Shown piece after piece: positions 57,574 to 64,000 of a DNA stretch of 64,000 nucleotides (position 1 is the first letter of the stretch; each line of letters starts with the position of its first letter). Source of the DNA: Brevibacillus sedimenti (GTDB taxonomy: Bacteria; Bacillota; Bacilli; Brevibacillales; Brevibacillaceae); the NCBI RefSeq assembly GCF_020923495.1, contig NZ_CP064048.1, forward strand, positions 2,311,501-2,375,500, given 5' to 3'. Under the pieces are notes generated by a model that did not search any database, was not told where the DNA came from, and worked only from the letters and a program-made list of their open reading frames with translations. The position numbers and the translations under genes were made by a program.

Positions 57574-59673
57574 ATGATCTGGGAAGCTCTTCTTTACACG
57601 CTGGGTACGGGCGCGGGCGCGTATCTGGTGCATGTGTCCCGTCGTTCAGCTTGCGATAGGGGTTGGGATGCGTTTTGGCTGGGATGGGGATTGATCAGCT
57701 GGGGAGCCGGACACCTGCTGGGATTCATCCCGATGGCTTGGGTCCGGATAATCAGCCTGTCTTTGTGTGTGTGCTTTTCGCTCTTTTTTCTGTTGGCCTT
57801 GCACACGATGTTTGCTCCGTATCTCGGCCGCGAGCGGTGGAAGACGCTGCTGGACGCACTGACGCTGTGCGCCATGTTGGGCACAACAGCCGTCTGCCTG
57901 ATGCTCATGCCGGATTTGTCCCGCCAGCTGCACGCCCAAATGGCGCTGCAAAGCGGGTTTTTGCTGCTGCTTCCCGCCGTCACCCTGGCACTCGCCAATC
58001 GGCGGATGGCGGATGCGGCCCAGCCGGATCGGCGCCGCCTGCTTGCGGCCGTTTTGCCGTTTATTGTTTTGACGGCGGCGCTGCCCTTTTTGTCTCCGGC
58101 TCTGCTGTTTGGAGCGGGGGCCGCTTCGCTTTGGCTTCTCTGCCGGGCGCATCAGCGTCGTGAGCGAGTCAGTGAACGCTCACTGGAAATCGACGACTGC
58201 ACCCATTCGTACGAAAGACTGACATTTTCCCTCCATGATGCATCCATGGCGGCGGTACTGCTGACAGGTACCGTGGTTGCCGCCTTATCCGTTGCCGCCA
58301 TACCGCGCCTCAGTCTGATCGGCATGGCCCTGGGAGCGCTGGTGGCGCTGGTGAGGCTGGTGCTGACAATCCGGGCCAACCGGAGCGTGATCAAACGCGC
58401 CTTTGGGTATGTGGACAGACTGGAACGGAGGTTCGCGGAGCAATTGGAGCAGAGTGGGCGGAAAAACGCCCAGATGGCGCAGCTGCTCAAGCTGAAGCAG
58501 CGCTATGAACAGCTCCTGATCGTCAGCAACGAGCACAGCATGAGGGAAGTGAGCTACGAAAACCTGCAGCTGGTGATCGAGGAGCTGGTGGACGCCTGGT
58601 TTGCCAAAATGGGCACGCTTTTATACCTGCGGCTGTCCCTGGAGTCAGCGGATGGTGTCGTCTATTACGAGAGCGTCCGGGGCAATCCGGACCATCCGCA
58701 AATTCGGCATACGCTGACGGAGCAGATTGTCGTCGACGAACAGCGGGATTCGCCGCTGTCGCCCCGCTACGTGGTGGTGTTGGCCAAGACGGCGGACGAA
58801 GAGGCGGATGAAAAAGAGATGGAGCACCCCTTTTACCGACTGCTCGCGGTCAACGTGCGTGGTCTGATCCTGCGCTGTCTGCACGAAAACCAGTCGCTTG
58901 AACTGCGCCTGATGGAGCAGGAGATGGAGCTTGCGCGGAGAATTCAACTGCTGCTCATTCCTGAGGAACGGATGGTGCTGCCGCGCCTGCAGGCAAAAGC
59001 GGTCTATCTGCCGGTTGCCTACGTGGGCGGGGACTACGTGGATTACGTCCGGATTGACCAGCGCTACACCTGCTTTGTCGTGGCAGACGCATCGGGACAC
59101 GGCCTGCCGGCCAGCCTGATGGCCAACAGCATTCGCAGCGCGCTGCGGGCAGTGATCCAGACGTGCTGGGAGCCTGACCAGATACTCTACAGGCTGAACA
59201 ACCTGCTGTATGCGGATTTGAGCAAAACGCGCTCGTTCATCACGATGTTGATCGTGGTGTACGACGCTGTTGCCCACAAGCTCTTTCTCAGCCGGGCGGG
59301 CCATCCCCAGCCGCTGTACCTGTCGGCCAGCAAGGTCGGCCTGTTCTCCTGCGCCGGGGGCTTGGGGCTGGGGTTGTCGTCCGACAGCCGCTACGTCCGG
59401 GAGGAAATGGACATTACTGAAGACGGCATGCTGCTCGTCTACACGGATGGCCTGCCAGACCTGAAGCGGCGCGATTCGAGCCGCTGCCCCGACAGATGGC
59501 GCCGGGAATTGTCCGCATTGTGGAACGAATGCCGGACATCGGCCGAAGATCGCATTGCCCTGGTGGAGCAGCGCGTCTGGGAATTGACCCGCGCCTGGCA
59601 GCAGAAGGATGACATTTCCTTGTTGATCCTTCAGTTTCAAACGGCTGCGAAGAAAGAGGGGGAAGGAGCATGA
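57574..59673 (+). CDS. membrane-bound PP2C-type serine phosphatase (SpoIIE/RsbU domain)
   Basis: 699 residues. About seven membrane spans in residues 1-290, a coiled-coil linker (about 285-320), a GAF-like region (about 325-440) and a C-terminal SpoIIE phosphatase domain. Metal-site motifs are kept: VGGDYVDYV, VADASGHGLPASLMA, YTDGLPD and KDDISLLI. It would dephosphorylate a STAS-domain protein, here probably the one at 61003. ATG at 57574 with AAGGAG upstream; its end overlaps the next gene (ATGA). Confidence 0.88.
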   Translation: MIWEALLYTLGTGAGAYLVHVSRRSACDRGWDAFWLGWGLISWGAGHLLGFIPMAWVRIISLSLCVCFSLFFLLALHTMFAPYLGRERWKTLLDALTLCAMLGTTAVCLMLMPDLSRQLHAQMALQSGFLLLLPAVTLALANRRMADAAQPDRRRLLAAVLPFIVLTAALPFLSPALLFGAGAASLWLLCRAHQRRERVSERSLEIDDCTHSYERLTFSLHDASMAAVLLTGTVVAALSVAAIPRLSLIGMALGALVALVRLVLTIRANRSVIKRAFGYVDRLERRFAEQLEQSGRKNAQMAQLLKLKQRYEQLLIVSNEHSMREVSYENLQLVIEELVDAWFAKMGTLLYLRLSLESADGVVYYESVRGNPDHPQIRHTLTEQIVVDEQRDSPLSPRYVVVLAKTADEEADEKEMEHPFYRLLAVNVRGLILRCLHENQSLELRLMEQEMELARRIQLLLIPEERMVLPRLQAKAVYLPVAYVGGDYVDYVRIDQRYTCFVVADASGHGLPASLMANSIRSALRAVIQTCWEPDQILYRLNNLLYADLSKTRSFITMLIVVYDAVAHKLFLSRAGHPQPLYLSASKVGLFSCAGGLGLGLSSDSRYVREEMDITEDGMLLVYTDGLPDLKRRDSSRCPDRWRRELSALWNECRTSAEDRIALVEQRVWELTRAWQQKDDISLLILQFQTAAKKEGEGA

Positions 59674-60908
59674 TACTGTGTGAGCGGTGTCCCGACGAGC
59701 CCTCCTGCCGCAACTGCCTGAACGAACTGCGGGTGGGCCGCTCGGCGCAGAAGGTGCTGCCGCCCCGGCAGGTTCGTCTGACGCTTTTGGCGGACGGCGC
59801 GGAGGCTGTCGCGGAGCTGCGCGCGGTCAGCCGGACCGCAGTGGGGCTGTACTGTCCCGGGCAGCCGCTGCATGGGCGAATTGAAGTGGAGCTGGCCGCC
59901 GACTTTCGGATTATCGGCAGCCTGGTCCGGGGAATCCGCAATGTGCCGTATTACGTGCTGGATATTGAAAAGGTGCTGCGCCGGAACGAGGTGCTGGAGC
60001 GGCTGCTCCTGGATGAGTTTCACCGCTGGCATCTGAGCGGGGAGCTCGACCCGGCCTCGCTGTTGAAAAACATGCGGGAGCGGAACGACGAGTGGAGCCG
60101 GATAATCAAGCAGGAGCTGCAGAAGCTCTCCATCCTGCGCCAGGTGGGGGCGATCTACCTTTATCTGGTGGAGGACGGCCGCCTGCGTCCGCTCGGGACA
60201 GCTCGGGTGGACGAGCCGCTGGAGCAGGAGATGCGCCGTCTGGCGGCACGGGCGGCGGACGCGGGCACCGCGCTCAGGGAACAGGTCGTGGCGCCGGACG
60301 GGAGCCGTGTCTACGAGCTGTACGCGTCTCCCCTGCCGGACCGGACGTGCGGCCTTGCGCTGATCGACATTACGGAGGCGATTGCCGAGGAGCGGCGGCG
60401 GCAGAAAAAAGAGTGGGATTTGTACAAACAGGTGTTGGCGTCGGTGACGGGCGACAAGCTGGTCCTGTTGACTGACGAGGAACTGTTTGCACTGATCAGG
60501 GAAGGAGAGATGCTGGCTGCCATTGACGTGCGGGCTCCGGAGGATTTGAGCAGGCTGAGGCGCGAGTGCCGACGGGTGCTGGAGCCGCTCGGAATGGCGG
60601 ACAAGCGTCTATTGCAGTACATCGTGGCGCTGAACGAAGCGGCCAGCAATACGCTGAAGCACGGCAGCGGCGGTACGGTCACTCTCTACCGGGCAAATGA
60701 GCAAGTGTGCCGCGCCGTCGTCCATGACCAGGGGGGCGGCATCGATCTGGAAGAACTGCCGCGTGCGACGCTGATCCAGGGCTATTCCACCCGAAACTCG
60801 CTGGGTGTCGGGTTTCACGTCATGCTGCGGTGCTGCGACCGGCTCCTGCTTTGCAGTTCGTCGGCGGGCACAAAACTGGTCTTGGAGTGCCGCGTCCAAC
60901 CATTGTGA
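59670..60908 (+). CDS. PilZ-like/HATPase serine kinase of a partner-switching module
   Basis: 412 residues. An N-terminal Cys cluster (CERCPDEPSCRNC) suggests a metal site; next a small beta domain like PilZ (AELRAVSRTAVGLYCPG, about 35-110); then a PAS/GAF-like region (about 145-235). Last comes an RsbW/SpoIIAB-type HATPase (about 275-410) with N-box NEAASNTLKHG, G1 HDQGGGID and G2 STRNSLGVGF. It would phosphorylate the STAS protein and may hold a sigma factor or other partner. No His dimerisation box. PilZ assignment is by eye. Confidence 0.8.
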   Translation: MILCERCPDEPSCRNCLNELRVGRSAQKVLPPRQVRLTLLADGAEAVAELRAVSRTAVGLYCPGQPLHGRIEVELAADFRIIGSLVRGIRNVPYYVLDIEKVLRRNEVLERLLLDEFHRWHLSGELDPASLLKNMRERNDEWSRIIKQELQKLSILRQVGAIYLYLVEDGRLRPLGTARVDEPLEQEMRRLAARAADAGTALREQVVAPDGSRVYELYASPLPDRTCGLALIDITEAIAEERRRQKKEWDLYKQVLASVTGDKLVLLTDEELFALIREGEMLAAIDVRAPEDLSRLRRECRRVLEPLGMADKRLLQYIVALNEAASNTLKHGSGGTVTLYRANEQVCRAVVHDQGGGIDLEELPRATLIQGYSTRNSLGVGFHVMLRCCDRLLLCSSSAGTKLVLECRVQPL

Positions 60909-61002
60909 ATGTTTGGGAAATGCACAAAAGGGTAATACATGAAAGCAGGGAACTGTCAGTATCGGTGGCGTGATGAGAAAACCAAGGGAGAGGAGTTTGT
61001 GC

Positions 61003-61314
61003 ATGGAATACCGGGCAATCGAAGCGGACGGACAGGCCGCGCTGTTTTTTGCCGGAGAACTGGACATGGCCGTAGGGGACGAAGTGGGGCGGCTGCTGCG
61101 CGAATACGGGGAGCGGAATCAACGCGTGACGGTTGACTTTCGCGACGTGACGTTTGTCGATTCTTCAGGGATTTGCAGCCTGTTTTACACCACCAAGGAT
61201 TTGCTTAGTGCGGGCAAACACGTGGAAATCGTCAACGTGCGGGAAGAGATATTGGACATCCTGGAACTGCTGGGGTTTGCGGAGGCGCTCGGCATTGGCG
61301 TCAAAAAAGCGTAG
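61003..61314 (+). CDS. STAS-domain anti-anti-sigma-like protein
   Basis: 103 residues, a single STAS domain like SpoIIAA/RsbV. The phosphorylation site is the serine pair 54-55 in FVDSSGICSLF. ATG at 61003 with GAGAGGAG upstream, about 95 bp after the kinase gene. Together with the phosphatase (57574) and kinase (59670) it completes a partner switch; no sigma factor is encoded beside it. Confidence 0.88.
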   Translation: MEYRAIEADGQAALFFAGELDMAVGDEVGRLLREYGERNQRVTVDFRDVTFVDSSGICSLFYTTKDLLSAGKHVEIVNVREEILDILELLGFAEALGIGVKKA

Positions 61315-61324
61315 CAGGCCGGGT

Positions 61325-61354
61325 TTGACGGGCTGCGCGCAGTTTGTATATAAT
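61325..61354 (+). promoter_or_regulatory. promoter of valS
   Basis: TTGACG (61325-61330) and TATAAT (61349-61354), 18 bp apart. Confidence 0.75.
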
Positions 61355-61370
61355 AATAACCTAGAATCTG

Positions 61371-61645
61371 CAACAGAACAGGGAACAAGCGATGAACGGG
61401 AAGAGTAGGCCAGGACGCCTTGGCAGAGAGGGAGAATCATTTGCTGCGAGATTCTCTAAGGCAGGGAATGGCTGAAGGTCGCCCGGGAGTTGTTTCGGTG
61501 AAGCGATGCCGCTTAGCCGAAACCGGTCAACAGCCGTTATGTGTCTGAGGGAACGCACGCCCCGTCTGTCTTTTCGACGCGCCGTGTGTTAACAAAGGTG
61601 GTACCGCGAAATGATCCTTTCGTCCTTTGGATGAAAGGTTTTTTT
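61371..61645 (+). promoter_or_regulatory. T-box riboswitch of valS
   Basis: Leader that senses uncharged tRNA(Val). The T-box core AACAAAGGTGGTACCGCG is at 61591-61608. The terminator follows: CCTTTCGTCC and GGATGAAAGG (61616-61638) with seven T. Stem I lies in about 61385-61500; GTC at 61478-61480, within GAAGGTCGCC, is a likely valine specifier. Confidence 0.92.
61616..61645 (+). terminator. regulated terminator of the valS T-box
   Basis: 10-bp stem with one G-T pair, TTT loop and T7. Its left arm follows the T-box bulge so that the antiterminator excludes it. Confidence 0.85.
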
Positions 61646-61667
61646 ATTTTCCGAAGGAGGATGTGCT

Positions 61668-64000
61668 ATGTCGACTCAACCGACGCAAGACATCGATCAA
61701 CTGCTGCCGAAGAACTACGATCCGAAGGCAGCGGAAAGCAAATGGTATCCGTACTGGATCGAAAAGCAGTTTTTCAAGGCGGAGCGTGATCCGGACAAAC
61801 GTCCGTTCACGATCGTCATCCCGCCGCCGAACGTGACGGGCAAGCTGCACCTGGGGCACGCTCTGGACACCACCCTGCAGGACATCATCACCCGCGCCAA
61901 GCGAATGCAGGGTTACAGCACGCTGTTTTTGCCGGGGATGGACCACGCCGGAATCGCCACTCAGGCCCGCGTGGAAGCAAACCTGCGCGAACAGGGCATT
62001 TCCCGCCACGATCTGGGTCGGGAGAAGTTTTTGGAAAAAGTCTGGGAGTGGAAGCACATCTACGCCCAACACATCCGCGACCAGTGGGAAAAGCTGGGGC
62101 TGGCGCTGGACTATTCGCGTGAACGCTTTACCATGGACGAAGGACTGTCCCGGGCGGTGCGCGAGGTATTCGTCCGTCTCTACGAAAAAGGCCTGATCTA
62201 CCGCGGCAACCGCATCATCAACTGGGACCCGGTCGCACGCACGGCGCTCTCCGACATCGAGGTGATCTACAAAGAGGTGAAGGGCGCGCTGCACCACATG
62301 CGCTACCCGCTGGCTGACGGCAGCGGCTACATCGAAGTGGCGACCACCCGTCCGGAAACGATGCTGGGTGATACTGCTGTCGCTGTTCACCCGGATGACG
62401 AACGATACAAGCACCTGATCGGCAAAACGGTGATTCTGCCGATTGTCGGCCGGGAAATTCCGATCGTAGCTGACGACTACGTCGACCCCGAGTTTGGTTC
62501 CGGCGCCGTGAAAATCACGCCGGCCCACGATCCGAACGACTTTGAAATCGGCTTGAGACACAACCTGCCGCAGATCGTGGTCATGGACGAAACCGGCACG
62601 ATGAACGAAAACGCCGGCAAGTATCAGGGCCTCGACCGCTTCGAGTGCCGCAAGCAGATCATCAAGGACCTGACCGAGCAGGGCGTCATGTTCAAAATCG
62701 AGGAGCACATCCACCAGGTGGGTCACAGCGAGCGGAGCGACGCCGTCGTCGAGCCGTACCTGTCGACGCAGTGGTTCGTCAAAATGCAGCCTCTGGCCGA
62801 TGCTGCCATCGCCAATGCGTACAGCGAGAACAGCGTCAAATTCGTTCCGGAACGCTTCAAGAACAACTATTTGCGCTGGATTGAAAACATTCGCGACTGG
62901 TGCATTTCCCGTCAGCTCTGGTGGGGACACCGGATTCCGGCATGGTACTGCCAGGACTGCGGCGAGACGATTGTGTCCCGCGACGACGTGACCGAGTGCC
63001 CGCACTGCCACAGCCACAAGCTGGAGCAGGACCCGGACGTCCTTGACACCTGGTTCTCGTCCGCGCTCTGGCCGTTCTCCACGCTGGGCTGGCCGGACGA
63101 GACCGAGGACTTGAAGTACTTTTATCCGACCAACGTGCTGGTCACCGGCTACGACATCATCTTCTTCTGGGTCGCCCGGATGATTTTCAGCGGCCTGGAG
63201 TTTACCGGGAAAAATCCGTTTGAGACCGTGTTGATTCACGGCATTATTCGCGATTCCGAAGGGCGCAAGATGTCCAAGTCGCTGGGCAATGGCGTCGATC
63301 CGATGGAAGTAATTGAAAAATACGGGGCAGACGCGCTCCGCTTCACGCTGGCGACGGGCAACTCGCCGGGGAACGACCAGCGCTTCTACTGGGAGAAGGT
63401 GGAATCCAACCGCAACTTCGCCAACAAGATCTGGAACGCCTCCCGTTTTGCCCTGATGAACATGGCCGGCTTCCGCTACGAGGACATTGACCTGTCGGGC
63501 GAACTGTCCACGCCGGACAAGTGGATTCTCTCCCGTCTGCAGGCTACCATCGCCGACGTGACCCGCTTGATGGACGCGTTTGAATTTGGCGAAGCAGGAC
63601 GTGTGCTGTACAACTTCATCTGGGACGATCTCTGCGACTGGTACATCGAGATGGCCAAACTGCCGCTGTACGGCAGCGACGAGGCGGCGAAGAAGACGAC
63701 CCAGTCCGTGCTCGCCACCGTGCTGGATCAAACGCTGCGCCTCCTGCATCCGTTCATGCCGTTCATCACCGAGGAAATCTGGCAGGCGCTGCCTCACCAG
63801 GGCGAGAGCATCACGGTGGCGGCATGGCCGACTGTCAATGAACAGTGGAGCTTCCCGGATGCCGAGGCAGAGATGAACCTGCTCATGGAAGTGATCCGCA
63901 GCGTGCGCAACATTCGCGCCGAGGTCAACGTGCCGATGTCCAAAAAGATCGAGCTGCTGATCAAGCCGGGCGACGCCGTTGCGCTGGAACGCCTGAACCG
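61668..64000 (+). CDS. valS: valyl-tRNA synthetase, 3' end beyond window
   Basis: Class I synthetase that charges tRNA(Val). HIGH motif in [13 protein letters not shown] near residue 50, editing domain ([13 protein letters not shown]), zinc-like [18 protein letters not shown] in [10 protein letters not shown], and the start of the anticodon domain. About 778 codons lie in the window, of the usual 880. ATG at 61668 with GAAGGAGG upstream. Controlled by the T-box before it. In Bacillus it follows ysxE directly. Confidence 0.96.
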   Translation, partial: MSTQPTQDIDQLLPKNYDPKAAESKWYPYWIEKQFFKAERDPDKRPFTIVIPPPNVTGKLHLGHALDTTLQDIITRAKRMQGYSTLFLPGMDHAGIATQARVEANLREQGISRHDLGREKFLEKVWEWKHIYAQHIRDQWEKLGLALDYSRERFTMDEGLSRAVREVFVRLYEKGLIYRGNRIINWDPVARTALSDIEVIYKEVKGALHHMRYPLADGSGYIEVATTRPETMLGDTAVAVHPDDERYKHLIGKTVILPIVGREIPIVADDYVDPEFGSGAVKITPAHDPNDFEIGLRHNLPQIVVMDETGTMNENAGKYQGLDRFECRKQIIKDLTEQGVMFKIEEHIHQVGHSERSDAVVEPYLSTQWFVKMQPLADAAIANAYSENSVKFVPERFKNNYLRWIENIRDWCISRQLWWGHRIPAWYCQDCGETIVSRDDVTECPHCHSHKLEQDPDVLDTWFSSALWPFSTLGWPDETEDLKYFYPTNVLVTGYDIIFFWVARMIFSGLEFTGKNPFETVLIHGIIRDSEGRKMSKSLGNGVDPMEVIEKYGADALRFTLATGNSPGNDQRFYWEKVESNRNFANKIWNASRFALMNMAGFRYEDIDLSGELSTPDKWILSRLQATIADVTRLMDAFEFGEAGRVLYNFIWDDLCDWYIEMAKLPLYGSDEAAKKTTQSVLATVLDQTLRLLHPFMPFITEEIWQALPHQGESITVAAWPTVNEQWSFPDAEAEMNLLMEVIRSVRNIRAEVNVPMSKKIELLIKPGDAVALERLN

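Overview
The window looks like chromosome of a spore-forming Firmicute close to Brevibacillus (Paenibacillaceae). The base composition is high-GC (roughly 58-60 percent by eye). The gene order follows the Bacillus spine racE - gerM - rph - rdgB - ysnB - tig - clpX - lonB - lonA - engB - hemAXCDBL - spoVID - ysxE - valS, and lonA is a TTG-started 779-residue Lon. Genus is inferred; spore-formation is supported directly by gerM, lonB, spoVID and the CotS-like genes.

Layout. (1) 1-3895: a frameshifted phosphohexomutase on the minus strand, then a glycosyltransferase and a GDP-mannose dehydratase, i.e. nucleotide-sugar/surface glycan metabolism. (2) 4040-13755: an operon behind a near-perfect sigma-54 promoter with three ACCTG sites spaced exactly 21 bp apart upstream. 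It encodes a Rhizobium-type asparaginase, an oligopeptide-binding lipoprotein, a sigma-54 activator with an unusual C-terminal DNA-binding domain, a PepV dipeptidase, two permeases and a single ATPase. Together these form a peptide/asparagine scavenging unit that carries its own activator. (3) 13652-15108: DUF3899 membrane protein and an N-terminally extended superoxide dismutase on the minus strand. (4) 15274-29802: racE, a roughly 380-bp palindromic intergenic element, gerM, an MFS exporter, rph, frameshifted rdgB, ysnB, tig, clpP, clpX, lonB, lonA, engB: proteostasis and RNA/nucleotide housekeeping. (5) 29828-34023: accessory genes (GH84 hexosaminidase, DMT exporter, chemoreceptor). (6) 34150-40396: hemA-X-C-D-B-L, from glutamyl-tRNA to uroporphyrinogen III. 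(7) 40474-41753: an intact IS3-family element with a 3-bp target duplication, sitting in the loop of the terminator that followed hemL. (8) 41783-49596: accessory secreted or membrane genes (TIM-barrel-like protein, alpha/beta hydrolases, 5'-nucleotidase, lipase-like protein, DUF1700/DUF4097 pair) and one hydrolase remnant. (9) 49715-53132: hemE-hemH-hemY, completing haem synthesis by the coproporphyrin route except for the last step. (10) 53375-57180: spoVID and two CotS/YsxE-like degenerate kinases. (11) 57237-61314: a small membrane protein and a partner-switching module (PP2C phosphatase, PilZ-like/HATPase kinase, STAS protein) inserted where Bacillus goes straight to valS. (12) 61325-end: T-box controlled valS, cut by the window end.

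Two genes (pgcA-like and rdgB) are each broken by a one-base change in a homopolymer, which may be sequence errors or true lesions. The strongest candidates for something new are the sigma-54 peptide operon with its phased sites and odd activator, the partner-switching module, the palindromic element between racE and gerM, and the IS placed inside the hem terminator.
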